From: Paraglaciecola algarum
GTDB lineage: Bacteria > Pseudomonadota > Gammaproteobacteria > Enterobacterales > Alteromonadaceae
DNA length: 64,000 nucleotides
Assembly: GCF_021532655.1 (NCBI RefSeq)
Contig: NZ_JAKGAS010000005.1
Coordinates: forward strand, 302,751 to 366,750
Direction of reading: 5' to 3'
Shown: positions 10,558 through 19,966 of the stretch, in pieces
Layout of the letters: every line of letters begins with the position of its first letter
Position numbering within the stretch: position 1 is the stretch's first letter
Notes under the pieces: generated by a model
Told to the model about the DNA's origin: nothing
Database searches by the model: none
The model's input: the letters and a program-made list of their open reading frames with translations, nothing else
Translations under genes and position numbers: made by a program

Positions 10558-12597
10558 TTAATAGGGTCCCAATATGTCTCCACCTTCGACCCATTGTGAA
10601 TGCCATACTTGATTGCCATGGATATAATAGACTTCTTGTCCATGGATCACACTCCGATCTTGCCCACCATAAATATAGTGTTCTGTTTCAGGCTTCACGG
10701 TTAACTTATTACGCTGGATCAACTCAGGAGTCACTGAAGTAGTATCAACCTCTAATAACAACAAACTATTTTGTGTCCACCAAATTCTTCGCTCTTCCGT
10801 CTTACTCACTCCCCAGGTTTCGAGTGGCATAGCCAGCTTATAACTTCCGCCTGTGTTAAGTACAGTTAATGCTCGATAATCATGTTCTACTGGGGTATAA
10901 CTTTGTGGATAGATTAAATTATTAACTTCAACAGGGTTACTCGGGTCTGTGATATCAAACAAACTGACCTTCATGCCCTCTTCTGAGACTGGCTCATCTT
11001 CCACATTAGTATCATCTAAGATATCTCCCTCTTCTGGAATAAACCTAGGGTTTACCTGTTGCCCTACACCTAATAAATATCCATTATCTAAAGGGTGTAA
11101 ATAATTCGAAAACCCCGGAATTTCAAGTTCACCCAATAATTTAGGATTGGTGGGTAGGGCTAAATCAATCACATATAGAGGATCAATTCTTTCAAAGGTA
11201 ACTATATATCCTCGGTCAGCAAAAAATCTTACGGCGTAAATGTCTTCTCCAGGTTTACCGATAGGCTCTGGCGCGGCCTCATTTGGTAAAGTCCCTATTA
11301 CTTCAAGTTGGTCGCCATCTTGTTGCAATACAGACAATTTATGTATGGGTTCACCACTCGAATAATCACTTGAAACAATACGTAGACTATTTTGATACTC
11401 ACTCAGGCGTAAATTAGGCGCGCTACGCCAGCCAATTACTCCATCCACAGCACCAGTAGCTTGATAAGTTAGCTCTGAATCTAGTGATATTTTATGTAAG
11501 ATTGTTTGATTTTCTGAAGTGGAAGTTAAATACAGGTTATCGGTAGACATATACATAACTTCTGCAACGGCACTGATACAACTAGATGAAATATCCGATA
11601 TATTAGTCATATTAATTCGCAGTATAGTCAATAAATGCGCATAACCATCTTGCTCAGAAGCTTGCTGTGGGATCATGCAATCAGCTGGCTGATTAAGTGG
11701 AGTGCCTTCATCGCCATCAATATATATTTTAGGCATCAAATCTGAGTCTGGTGTATCTAAAATGGCTAGATAATTAGCTAGTTGTTCTTTTTCAGAAGCG
11801 GCGCTTGTATTAAGGCCATTAACAGAGGCAGTGTAACCATTAACTATGTAGAGATAATCACCAATTCTGCGGCTGGATAACATAGTACCGTCTATCTTAA
11901 TTTTATTTTTAACAAGAGGGGAAGCAGGGATACTAGTATCGTAAATATCTAACAACAACTGACTTTCTAGCGGTAACCAAGGTTCTGGGGCAAAAGTGTA
12001 CAAGGTATATATTTGTCCAGTATTAGACAGGACCGCCAAGTGCTCATTTTGCTCATACAAACCATCAATATACGAATAATTATCCGTTAAGGGTAATTCA
12101 GCAGTTTCTGCTAGTGAGAAATCTGTTTGCCTTTCCAATACTCGAACATGGGCTGGAACTTGTTGTTCTAAATGCCATTGTGAATCAGCGGCAATATATA
12201 AAGTGTCACCGTTATATTTAATTCTATCGGCTTCATCGACACCTACTTCCTGAGTATTGGTTGTTGAAAAGTCATTAGTCACGTTTTGATCTGCTGTAGG
12301 CTGAACAGGCACCGCTGTTTCAAACCTTTGATCTATAGCATAATGATTAGTCGCTGAATAAATTCCATTTCTTATAAATCGGCCAACCGAGTTTTGACCA
12401 GCCCGAATTAGCGGCCCTGAAAAACTTGTAGCCTCATTTATTTCAGGCACAAAAGTAGGCCGTGGCGGCTCCAAGTTAGCCACCTCTTTATTATCACTAG
12501 AACACGCCACTAAGGTAAAAATAATCATAGCAATAATCACTAAACAAAGTTGATTACCGATATTGCTTCTATGTTGTTGAGTCGTTAGTTGAACCAT
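10558..12597 (-). CDS. Beta-propeller lipoprotein (Beta_propel / COG4880 type)
   Basis: A 679-residue exported lipoprotein. A basic/polar N-terminus and hydrophobic segment end in a lipobox (LVAC, Cys near 32), followed by a SSDNKE linker. The body resembles the secreted C-terminal beta-propeller family distantly related to WD40: VGVDEADRIKYNGDTLYIAAD at the entry, repeated DIYDTS.P..P and LFDITDPSNP strands, and GYIVTFERIDPLYVIDLALPTNPKLLGEL. Function is unknown; surface or periplasmic attachment and protein or ligand binding are plausible. It has its own divergent spacer with the MipA operon and no obvious partner gene. Confidence 0.8.
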   Translation of the reverse strand: MVQLTTQQHRSNIGNQLCLVIIAMIIFTLVACSSDNKEVANLEPPRPTFVPEINEATSFSGPLIRAGQNSVGRFIRNGIYSATNHYAIDQRFETAVPVQPTADQNVTNDFSTTNTQEVGVDEADRIKYNGDTLYIAADSQWHLEQQVPAHVRVLERQTDFSLAETAELPLTDNYSYIDGLYEQNEHLAVLSNTGQIYTLYTFAPEPWLPLESQLLLDIYDTSIPASPLVKNKIKIDGTMLSSRRIGDYLYIVNGYTASVNGLNTSAASEKEQLANYLAILDTPDSDLMPKIYIDGDEGTPLNQPADCMIPQQASEQDGYAHLLTILRINMTNISDISSSCISAVAEVMYMSTDNLYLTSTSENQTILHKISLDSELTYQATGAVDGVIGWRSAPNLRLSEYQNSLRIVSSDYSSGEPIHKLSVLQQDGDQLEVIGTLPNEAAPEPIGKPGEDIYAVRFFADRGYIVTFERIDPLYVIDLALPTNPKLLGELEIPGFSNYLHPLDNGYLLGVGQQVNPRFIPEEGDILDDTNVEDEPVSEEGMKVSLFDITDPSNPVEVNNLIYPQSYTPVEHDYRALTVLNTGGSYKLAMPLETWGVSKTEERRIWWTQNSLLLLEVDTTSVTPELIQRNKLTVKPETEHYIYGGQDRSVIHGQEVYYIHGNQVWHSQWVEGGDILGPY

Positions 12598-12760
12598 AAC
12601 TTAAAAATCCTTCTAAAATTTATTTCAATCAAATTGTAGATAATAACCAGTAACAATTACGATCCAATTTTCTTCTAAATGTGAATAATTGTAACCCTGT
12701 CACAAGTCATCAAAAATATTTGCTAATCTATAGTTGTTTATTCAATTTAGGAGCCCTTGT

Positions 12761-13657
12761 TTGTTGTTTATTGTACGCTGTTTAATTTTCCTATGCTTAA
12801 TTAGCCAAGCCAAAATTAGTTTTGCCTGCTCGGAGCAAGATTGCATTAAAACTGATAGTTGGCAGCTTGGCTTAGCTATAGGTTTAGGTATTAAAACTAA
12901 TCCACTTGTAGACGGTGACAATATACCACTGGTTATCCTACCGGATGTTGCGTGGTACGCAGAAAAGGCCTATTTCGACAATGGAGAACTAGGTTACCAA
13001 TGGATTAACCAGGACAAATTCGCAGTAGAAAGTTTTGTTAGCCTAGATCAAGAACGCGCTTTTTTTAGCTTCTTCCATCCTGCTAATCTATTAACTGGCA
13101 ATAGCCAAATTAATGCTGTAGCCCCACCCACTTTAAGACCAAGTGAAGATGAAAGGTTTGACGAACATATTACCTCCCCAGTCTCTCCTGCTAACGATGG
13201 AATTTCTATCGACCAAATATCTAAACGTAAATGGGCGATTAACGCAGGGCTTCGTTGGCATTACTTTTTAGACAATATGGAATTAACTGCTAGTTGGCAA
13301 AATGATATTAGTGGAGTGCACCAAGGTAGTATAGTTGAGCTTGCCTATAGTATTAAATGGGCTTGGCAAAAAACACAGTTCAATACCCAAATTGGCGCAA
13401 ATTGGAAAAGCCAGAAATTATTGAATTATTATTACGGTATTGATCAAGAAGACATTGATGATTCTTTCCACTGGTATGTAGCTGATGCAGGAATTGAAAC
13501 ATACCTAGCACTTGCCATACAAAGGCCAATAAATGACAAGTGGTTATGGTTAACAAATGTTAGCTTTCGTCAATTACCTGACTCGATGTATTTGAGTCCA
13601 ATAGTCAAAGATTCAAATATTAAACGTGTATTTATGGGTGTCGCCTATCGTTTTTAA
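12761..13657 (+). CDS. MipA/OmpV family outer-membrane protein
   Basis: Outer-membrane beta-barrel of the MltA-interacting/OmpV family. It has a signal peptide (hydrophobic LFIVRCLIFLCLISQAKISFA), the family entry pattern LGLAIGLGIKTNPLVDGDNIPLVILPDVAWY, alternating barrel strands, and a terminal VAYRF ending in phenylalanine. TTG 12761 is preferred: AGGAG at 12749-12753 lies 7 nt upstream. The frame is also open to TTG 12734. It is the first gene of an operon with a DUF3019 protein, a response regulator and a histidine kinase, so it is likely a target or signal partner of that system. MipA proteins elsewhere are linked to envelope stress and cationic compound resistance. Confidence 0.85.
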   Translation: MLFIVRCLIFLCLISQAKISFACSEQDCIKTDSWQLGLAIGLGIKTNPLVDGDNIPLVILPDVAWYAEKAYFDNGELGYQWINQDKFAVESFVSLDQERAFFSFFHPANLLTGNSQINAVAPPTLRPSEDERFDEHITSPVSPANDGISIDQISKRKWAINAGLRWHYFLDNMELTASWQNDISGVHQGSIVELAYSIKWAWQKTQFNTQIGANWKSQKLLNYYYGIDQEDIDDSFHWYVADAGIETYLALAIQRPINDKWLWLTNVSFRQLPDSMYLSPIVKDSNIKRVFMGVAYRF

Positions 13658-13669
13658 TGGACTATTGAT

Positions 13670-14038
13670 TTGAAAATCAGTGTGTTAATTATCAGTATCT
13701 TTTTTTGCCATCAGATTGCTGCAATGTCGGCTGCTTGGTCGATCCAACCCAATATATGTATTTCAGATAAAGTCGGCGATAATTGCCAACTAACAATTAA
13801 TATAGAAATAGAAAACCTGCCTACAGGTTTACACTGCTTGTTTTTAGATGATCAACAATTGAGTTGCTCAGAACAAGGCAAGTTTTTAAATGAAATTTCA
13901 ATAACAATCAAACAAAACGCTGTACTTATGCTAAAAAACAAAGATCAACAAACAGTGCTCAGCCAAGCGTTGTCTATTAAATATCAGGCAACATTTGCAA
14001 AGCGCAGGAGAATACGCAACCCCTGGAGTATTTTTTAA
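13670..14038 (+). CDS. DUF3019 family secreted protein
   Basis: A 122-residue protein: a signal peptide (MKISVLIISIFFCHQIAAMSA), then WSIQPNICISDKVGDNCQLTI, four spaced cysteines and a basic tail (AKRRRIRNPWSIF). The pattern matches DUF3019, a family of unknown function found beside MipA/OmpV and OmpR-type two-component genes. The start is TTG 13670 with GGA 8 nt upstream. The gene is 12 bp after mipA-like and its stop overlaps the response-regulator ATG (TAATG). It may be a periplasmic modulator of the kinase; this is inference from position. Confidence 0.8.
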   Translation: MKISVLIISIFFCHQIAAMSAAWSIQPNICISDKVGDNCQLTINIEIENLPTGLHCLFLDDQQLSCSEQGKFLNEISITIKQNAVLMLKNKDQQTVLSQALSIKYQATFAKRRRIRNPWSIF

Positions 14039-14739
14039 TGAAAAAAGTATTATTAGTTGAAGATGATGAAAGGTTAAGTGCACTGGTTTGTAAATTTCTC
14101 CAAGAAAATGATTTTCAGGTTAAAACCTTAATTGATGGTGAAAACTTAAATGCAGAAGTCAAAAGTTTTGCTCCAGACATCATACTCTTAGACATAATGT
14201 TACCTGGTGATAACGGCTTTACCTTATGTAAAAAGATTCGCCCACACTTTGCTGGTCCCTTGTTATTTATGACCGCAAAAAACGACGACTTTGATCAAGT
14301 ATTAGGTCTTGAGATTGGCGCTGATGATTACATCATTAAGCCAGTCGAACCTAGAGTATTATTAGCCCGCATTAACGCTCTTTTACGACGCAGTACTGAG
14401 CCTGTACAATCAAGTAGCCATAAAGAACAATTAATCTTTGGAAAATTAGTTATCGACCGTTCTACTCGTACCGCGATCCTTGCCGGCACAGATGTGATGT
14501 TAACCAGCCATGAATTTGACATGTTATGGAAGTTAGCTGAAACCCCATCCCAACTAGTAGAGCGAGAAACTTTATACACCGAATTAATCGGCCGAGAATA
14601 CGATGGACTCGATCGAAGCGCAGACGTACGTATCTCCCGACTCAGAAAAAAACTTCTAGACAACAGCCAACATCCTTATCGCATAAAAACCATTTGGGGC
14701 AAGGGCTTCTTTTTTGTGGCCGACGCTTGGGATGATTAA
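14038..14739 (+). CDS. OmpR/RstA-type response regulator
   Basis: Two-component DNA-binding regulator of 233 residues. The receiver domain has acidic pair E8-D9-D10, phospho-acceptor D52 in ILLDIMLPGDNGF, T in LFMTAKNDD and the lysine of DDYIIKPVEP. The C-terminal winged helix (about 135-230) contains LTSHEFDMLWKLAETPSQLVERE and RSADVRISRLRKKL. The gene is coupled by TAATG to both the DUF3019 gene and the kinase. It is closest by eye to RstA/CpxR-like regulators. It probably regulates the operon's own MipA porin gene. Confidence 0.93.
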   Translation: MKKVLLVEDDERLSALVCKFLQENDFQVKTLIDGENLNAEVKSFAPDIILLDIMLPGDNGFTLCKKIRPHFAGPLLFMTAKNDDFDQVLGLEIGADDYIIKPVEPRVLLARINALLRRSTEPVQSSSHKEQLIFGKLVIDRSTRTAILAGTDVMLTSHEFDMLWKLAETPSQLVERETLYTELIGREYDGLDRSADVRISRLRKKLLDNSQHPYRIKTIWGKGFFFVADAWDD

Positions 14740-15974
14740 TGGCGCGCCTATTTATTAGTTTATATATATTTATTACAATTGCTTTGATTGGTCTGAGCGC
14801 GGGCCTAGAAAAGCTATTTATTGTAAGTGAAGACCTACCCTCTAGCACGTCATACGTATCATTCATCCAAGCTGCACACAAACAGAATGCCAATATTGAA
14901 AACTTTTTAAGCGAGCTAAATTTAAATTATCAAACCAAATTCATAAAAGATTTTGCTTGGAGTCAAGATAATTTAACTAAATTACATCAAGGCAAAATAT
15001 TAACCTTTTTTGATCCTCAAGTAGGAGAGCAACTTTATTTAAAGATTAGCCCGCAACAATTACTAGAAATATCTCTGCCTGAATATCAATCGTCTTCACA
15101 ACAGTTTTTTATCTACAGCGTGGTGTTTTTTTTATGTTTAGGAGGCGTAATCGCCCTATGGATATGGCCTCTATGGCGAGATTTATCTCGACTACAAAAA
15201 ACCGTTTCTGAGGTTTTGCCTGACGGCAGCATTGCACCAAACACCATTAGTAACACCTCGTTAATAGCCCCGATTGCCATAGCAATTAATGATATGCGTT
15301 CGCAAATAAATGAATTGATACAAAATCAAAGAGAGCTAAGTGGCGCAGTCGCACATGAGTTTAGAACACCATTAGCCAGACTAAAGTTTTCTTTAGCTAT
15401 GCAGCCTCAAACACCCAACGCTCCTTGGTTGGAGATGCAACAAGATATCAATGAACTGGAAAGGTTAGTCCAGGAGATGCTCGATTACGCCAGTAGCAAT
15501 GTGCAAATACCTGAAATGAATTGGACAGAAATTCCAGTCAAAAAGTTATGTACTAAAATTATTCAGCGCTTAGAGAATAGCCACTTGCAAGGTATAAACA
15601 CAGAAATTAATGGCGATGACATCCATGCTTTGGCCGACGAACACTTTATGGAGCGCGCAGTGAGTAATTTAATTGTTAACGCTTCACGTTACGCCAATAA
15701 ACAACTACATATCAATTTATATAAAAACCCAAGCAATATTGAAATATGTATCGAAGACGATGGCAAGGGTATCGCGCCAGATATACGAGAAAAAATATTT
15801 AGCCCATTCTTTAGACCAGATGAAAGTCGTAATCGAACAAAAGGCGGTGCTGGGTTAGGTTTGGCAATAGTTAAACGTATAATTGATTGGCATAAAGGCA
15901 AATGTTTTGTCACTGATTCGAAATTAGGCGGCGCTAAATTTGTTATCCAGTTAAAGGACACGTTCAATTCATAG
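14739..15974 (+). CDS. Sensor histidine kinase (RstB-like)
   Basis: Inner-membrane kinase of 411 residues: TM1 (about 3-22), a short periplasmic sensor of about 100 residues, TM2 (about 123-146), a HAMP-like linker, the dimerisation/phospho-acceptor domain (H206 in GAVAHEFRTPLARLKF) and an ATPase domain with N-box NLIVNASRYANK, G1 DDGKGI and G2 GGAGLGLAIVKRI. All catalytic boxes are intact. It is the last gene of the MipA-DUF3019-regulator-kinase operon. The small periplasmic domain would allow direct interaction with the exported DUF3019 protein; this is inferred, not shown. Confidence 0.93.
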   Translation: MARLFISLYIFITIALIGLSAGLEKLFIVSEDLPSSTSYVSFIQAAHKQNANIENFLSELNLNYQTKFIKDFAWSQDNLTKLHQGKILTFFDPQVGEQLYLKISPQQLLEISLPEYQSSSQQFFIYSVVFFLCLGGVIALWIWPLWRDLSRLQKTVSEVLPDGSIAPNTISNTSLIAPIAIAINDMRSQINELIQNQRELSGAVAHEFRTPLARLKFSLAMQPQTPNAPWLEMQQDINELERLVQEMLDYASSNVQIPEMNWTEIPVKKLCTKIIQRLENSHLQGINTEINGDDIHALADEHFMERAVSNLIVNASRYANKQLHINLYKNPSNIEICIEDDGKGIAPDIREKIFSPFFRPDESRNRTKGGAGLGLAIVKRIIDWHKGKCFVTDSKLGGAKFVIQLKDTFNS

Positions 15975-15981
15975 ATTTATT

Positions 15982-16341
15982 TTAACTTTTAAGAATACCT
16001 GTACGGCCAATTTCACTGCATACATAATGCAAGCTTGCACCGTAAATGTACGGGTTTTTATCACCATTTTGACAATAAAACTGATTAAAACTTCCTAATG
16101 CTGCTTTATTATCAGTAATTTGACGTAAGTAATCTCTTTGGTAACCATTTAAGTTTTGGGTATGTGGAGATATTTCAGCTCTCAATTTTTCAAGTTGCTG
16201 ATTATCAATCAGCATAGACATTTCTAACATCCAATCCGCTGCAGAAGATTGTATATCGGATAGCCAAAACTGCACGAATGATGTACGAAGCACCATTACC
16301 AAGGCAAGAACTTCAAAAGTCACAATAAAAAATTTAAACAT
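15982..16341 (-). CDS. Hypothetical single-pass membrane/exported protein
   Basis: About 119 residues. Not recognised. An N-terminal hydrophobic stretch (MFKFFIVTFEVLALVMVLRTSFVQFWL) could be a membrane anchor or signal, followed by a polar helical domain with a cysteine pair (FYCQNGDKN and LHYVCSEIG). The ATG at 16341 is preferred to TTG 16350; no clear Shine-Dalgarno is seen for either. It converges with the histidine kinase gene (7 bp between stops) and is divergent from ccoG. Confidence 0.55.
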   Translation of the reverse strand: MFKFFIVTFEVLALVMVLRTSFVQFWLSDIQSSAADWMLEMSMLIDNQQLEKLRAEISPHTQNLNGYQRDYLRQITDNKAALGSFNQFYCQNGDKNPYIYGASLHYVCSEIGRTGILKS

Positions 16342-16420
16342 AATCAACAATGTACATTTACCAGATGAGCAGATAATAAGCTAAAAGCAAGTCAAGATTA
16401 AACCTCTAATAGTTATAGCA

Positions 16421-16512
16421 ATTGATAACTATTGATAACTCGGTGCACAATCATTAATTTTTACACCACTCCAGATTATCACTACGGATTGATATAACTA
16501 ACTGATATACTA
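16421..16512. promoter_or_regulatory. Repeated motifs upstream of ccoG
   Basis: A perfect tandem duplication of the decamer ATTGATAACT (16421-16440), preceded by an inverted partial copy (AGTTAT at 16411). A second pair of near-direct repeats, TGATATAACTA (16490-16500) and TGATATACTA (16503-16512), follows. They lie 110-200 bp before the ccoG start. They could be regulator sites; they do not match the FNR palindrome TTGAT-N4-ATCAA. Role unproven. Confidence 0.3.
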
Positions 16513-16620
16513 GGAGCTGTAGAACTTTGATGTATGCTTTTTTCAGCAAGCTGTATAATATTTATACACCCAAGTTCAACAGTCCAAAGTTTAAGTAAGC
16601 AGATTTATCAAGGATCCCAA

Positions 16621-18060
16621 ATGAGTGAGCGCATTCCAGTCAAAAATATCTCACCTGTAAAAGTTCACCGTCCTGATAAAAGTAAACATGACAATGCTTA
16701 CAACCCTAGAAGCAGAATCTATGTGCGTGCCGTAACAGGTATGTTGGAAAATATCCGACGGGTCTTAGGATTATGGTTTCTTGGCGTATTTGCCATTCTA
16801 CCTTGGATACAATATGAAGGGCACCAAGCAATATTATTCGACATTGGCGCTCAACGATTTAATATTTTTGGTCTAACTCTATGGCCACAAGACCTTACCC
16901 TTTTAGCTTGGATATTAATGGTATCCGCTTTTGCTTTGTTTTTTGTTACTACCTTTGCTGGTAGGGTTTGGTGTGGGTTTATGTGTCCACAAACTACTTG
17001 GACTTTTTTATACGTTTGGTTTGAAGAAAAAATAGAAGGCAGCCGTAATAAACGTATGAAATTAGATCAGCGTAAGGCTGACTTTGACAAAATATGGCGG
17101 AAAACATTAAAACATATAGTCTGGGTTTCCATCGCTTTATTCACCTCAATTACCTTCGTTGGTTATTTCACCCCTATAGATTATTTACTAATTGAATTTT
17201 TCACCTTTAACTCAGGCTTTTGGGCAACCCTAAGTATCATAATATTCACTGTGTGTACCTACGGTAATGCTGGCTGGATGCGTGAAATTATGTGTTTACA
17301 TATTTGTCCTTATGCTCGATTTCAATCTGCTATGTTTGACAAAGACACCTTTACAGTTGCGTACGACAGCAAACGTGGGGAACACAGAGGACCACGAGGC
17401 AGAAAAGCCAGCCGTGAACAAAATACCGAAAAAGGCTTAGGTGACTGTATTGATTGTAATTTGTGCGTACAAGTTTGTCCCACAGGCATCGATATCCGCA
17501 ATGGTTTGCAATATGAGTGTATAAATTGTGGCGCCTGCGTAGATGCCTGTAATGGGGTGATGGAAAAAATGAATTACCCTAAAGGCTTGATCAGTTTTAC
17601 TTCAGAACATCAATTAGCTGGCGGTACCACAAAAATATTTAGGCCTAAATTAATTGGCTACGCTATTGTTTTGGTATTAATGACTGGTTTATTAGTATTT
17701 GAGATTGTATCTCGTAAACCTTTGGGTATTGATATTATTCGAGATCGTAATTCTCTTTATCGTGAAACGGGTATTGGTTTAATTGAGAACGTCTACACCC
17801 TGAAAATATTAAACAAATCTCAGCATTCACATCAATACAATATTTCAATTCAAGGGTTAGATGGCCATCAGTTTATTGGCGAAACACAAGTGACAGTGAA
17901 TAGTGGCGAAATATTAAACCTACCAGTTAGCATAGCGATTCATCCGAAAAACCTAGCTGAAACAGTAACCGAGTTTAGCTTTGTATTAACCACTACAGAT
18001 GAGGCCAAAGATATTCAACAAGTGACAGAGAAAAGCAAATTCCTGTACCCAAATTTATGA
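16621..18060 (+). CDS. ccoG: Cytochrome c oxidase accessory protein CcoG
   Basis: Membrane iron-sulfur protein (RdxA/FixG family), implicated in Cu(II) reduction during cbb3 oxidase assembly. The 479-residue form shows several transmembrane helices, the CGFMCPQTTW motif after the second hydrophobic block, HICPYARFQSAMFD, and two 4Fe-4S clusters at about residues 276-312 (CIDCNLCVQVCP and CINCGACVDACN). A C-terminal periplasmic immunoglobulin-like domain follows the last helix. The ATG at 16621 is chosen because AGGA lies 6 nt upstream; the frame is open to 16534. Its stop overlaps srkA (ATGA). No ccoNOP or ccoIS genes are in the window. Confidence 0.93.
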   Translation: MSERIPVKNISPVKVHRPDKSKHDNAYNPRSRIYVRAVTGMLENIRRVLGLWFLGVFAILPWIQYEGHQAILFDIGAQRFNIFGLTLWPQDLTLLAWILMVSAFALFFVTTFAGRVWCGFMCPQTTWTFLYVWFEEKIEGSRNKRMKLDQRKADFDKIWRKTLKHIVWVSIALFTSITFVGYFTPIDYLLIEFFTFNSGFWATLSIIIFTVCTYGNAGWMREIMCLHICPYARFQSAMFDKDTFTVAYDSKRGEHRGPRGRKASREQNTEKGLGDCIDCNLCVQVCPTGIDIRNGLQYECINCGACVDACNGVMEKMNYPKGLISFTSEHQLAGGTTKIFRPKLIGYAIVLVLMTGLLVFEIVSRKPLGIDIIRDRNSLYRETGIGLIENVYTLKILNKSQHSHQYNISIQGLDGHQFIGETQVTVNSGEILNLPVSIAIHPKNLAETVTEFSFVLTTTDEAKDIQQVTEKSKFLYPNL

Positions 18061-19022
18061 ATAATTTCGATTTTTCAGGATTAACCCCCGACCTAATATT
18101 AGATGCAATCGAATCTACGGGCATTAGAGTGGATTCAGGGCTATTAGCCTTAAATAGTTACGAAAACCGAGTTTATCAATTTATTGCTGAAGACAAACTT
18201 AGATATGTAGTCAAATTTTATCGACCACAACGCTGGACCCAGCAACAAATTCAAGAAGAGCATGATTTTTCAATTGAATTAGCTAACCACGAAATTCCAG
18301 TGGTGCCACCTATACAAACTAATGGACAATCTTTACATCAATACCAAGGCTACAATTTTGCACTCTTTAAGTCAGTAGGCGGCAGACAATTTGAAGTGGA
18401 TAACTTAGACCATTTAGAATGGATGGGCAGATTTATTGGACGAATACATACTGTGGCTAAAAGTAAATGTTTTGTTCACCGCCCACAAATCAGTATAGAA
18501 GAGCACCTAATCATCCCACTAGGTGAATTGCAAAATAGCCCACTGATCCCTGCAAGTTTACATCAGGCTTTTTATACAATTTTAGAACAAGTGGTTGAAC
18601 TCACCCAATCACAGTATACAAGTGACTCAAATATTAGATTGCATGGGGATTGTCACCCTGGCAATATTTTATGGCGTGATGGCCCAACTTTTGTTGACTT
18701 AGATGACTGCCGCTCGGGCCCAGCAGTACAAGATTTATGGATGATGTTATCAGGTGATCGCCAGCAACAGTTTATCCAATTGGATACCTTAATCGAAGCT
18801 TATGAAGAATTTCAAACTTTTGACACAAAACAATTAGCTTTAATTGAACCATTACGTGCTATGCGTATGGTGCATTATATGGCTTGGTTAGCAAAACGTT
18901 GGCAAGATCCCGCTTTTCCTCAAGCCTTCCCTTGGTTTGCCGAAGGAAAGTATTGGGAGCAACAAATATTGTCTTTAAAAGAGCAATTTTCTGCTCTACA
19001 AGAACCTCCAATTAGCATGTAA
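18057..19022 (+). CDS. srkA: Stress response kinase A (SrkA/YihE/RdoA)
   Basis: Cytoplasmic Ser/Thr protein kinase of the APH/choline-kinase fold, associated in E. coli with Cpx envelope stress and survival. The 321 residues show SYENRVYQF near the N-terminus (glycine-loop equivalent), catalytic loop HGDCHPGNILW near 198, and the metal-binding FVDLDDCRSGP near 216. It overlaps ccoG by 4 bp (ATGA). In enterics srkA directly precedes dsbA; here a two-gene phosphate-binding/porin module sits between them. Confidence 0.92.
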   Translation: MNNFDFSGLTPDLILDAIESTGIRVDSGLLALNSYENRVYQFIAEDKLRYVVKFYRPQRWTQQQIQEEHDFSIELANHEIPVVPPIQTNGQSLHQYQGYNFALFKSVGGRQFEVDNLDHLEWMGRFIGRIHTVAKSKCFVHRPQISIEEHLIIPLGELQNSPLIPASLHQAFYTILEQVVELTQSQYTSDSNIRLHGDCHPGNILWRDGPTFVDLDDCRSGPAVQDLWMMLSGDRQQQFIQLDTLIEAYEEFQTFDTKQLALIEPLRAMRMVHYMAWLAKRWQDPAFPQAFPWFAEGKYWEQQILSLKEQFSALQEPPISM

Positions 19023-19523
19023 ATTAAGCTCTATCCTTTCAAAAATCCTATCTATTTAATTTCATTGAGTATTTATTCGATTATTTAAAAAATAAATTTA
19101 GCATAATTTTCATTTGGGGCTATCTTTGAAAATGACACGGAGACAAATCATATAGGTATTAGATACAGTCACTATTGTTGTCATCTAGGGTAAATTATAA
19201 ATATATCTCTAGCCCTGTCATCAACGAGAAGTTCGTTTAAAAAATAAAGATTAACAACAAGTTAACAATTACGAATAAAAATTACTGCTAGAGCAATGAC
19301 AAAAAGTAAGGTGAATGAATCTTATAACATGGTATGAATTAACATACCTTATTAAGAATTTAAAAATGAACTTTTTTGCCATAATAGCTCTGCTTGAGAG
19401 GTCCACACCTATGGTAGTTGTAACTCATTATGTTTATTGAGGTTTATCTAAAACGTAGGACTTAAATTGTAAGGTCAGATGAATTCCATGTTGTTTTTCA
19501 TCAACACATTTAAGGGTTGCAAT
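19023..19523. other. Long AT-rich intergenic region before the phosphate-binding/porin operon
   Basis: 501 bp without a convincing gene. It contains a perfect inverted hexamer GGTATG-N6-CATACC (19331-19348) that could be an operator, and one PhoB-like half site CTGTCATC (19215-19222) without the second half. No terminator hairpin is seen after srkA. The promoter for the following operon presumably lies here. Confidence 0.4.
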
Positions 19524-19952
19524 ATGCACATTAAAACATTCTATAAATCTGTAATAGCCACAACACTAGGTTGTTCTATTGCTTTTTCTTCACTAGCAGA
19601 AGTGGTGTTAGTCGTTCACCCAAGTAACGATGCAGCTTTAGATAAAAAAACTGTCCAGCGTATATTTTTAGGTAAATCAAATAAGTTCTCAAATGGTAAA
19701 GAAGCCATTCCAATCAACCAAGTGCCGAGCAGTGCCACAAGGGGGTCTTTCGATTCCGACACTCTAGGCAGAAGCTCAAGTCAAGTATCAGCTTATTGGT
19801 CTAAATTAGTATTTACAGGAAAAGGTATACCGCCAAAAGAAGTGGATAACGATGCAGCGGTTATTGCAGTCATTGCAGATAATCAAAATGCTGTGGGTTA
19901 TGTTGATAGTGGTGCTGTTACCGGTGCTGTTAAAGCCATTCCGTTAAACTAA
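19524..19952 (+). CDS. Small phosphate-ABC-type substrate-binding protein (PBP-like)
   Basis: A 142-residue exported protein: signal peptide MHIKTFYKSVIATTLGCSIAFSSLAE, then a compact periplasmic-binding-protein-like domain with VVLVVHPSN near the mature start, QRIFLGKSNKFSNG, YWSKLVFTGKG and NAVGYVDSG. This is the short PstS-related family, often annotated as a phosphate ABC transporter substrate-binding protein. It is much shorter than PstS and no ABC permease genes are nearby, so transport of phosphate is not established. ATG 19524 is chosen over 19479 because AAGGG lies 7 nt upstream and the signal peptide starts there. It is followed after 14 bp by a porin-like gene. Confidence 0.82.
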   Translation: MHIKTFYKSVIATTLGCSIAFSSLAEVVLVVHPSNDAALDKKTVQRIFLGKSNKFSNGKEAIPINQVPSSATRGSFDSDTLGRSSSQVSAYWSKLVFTGKGIPPKEVDNDAAVIAVIADNQNAVGYVDSGAVTGAVKAIPLN

Positions 19953-19966
19953 TTGAGGACTGAATC

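Noticed and set aside
19215..19235. Possible PhoB box before the phosphate-binding protein gene
   Set aside because: Only one CTGTCAT half is present; the second half at the 11-bp spacing does not match.
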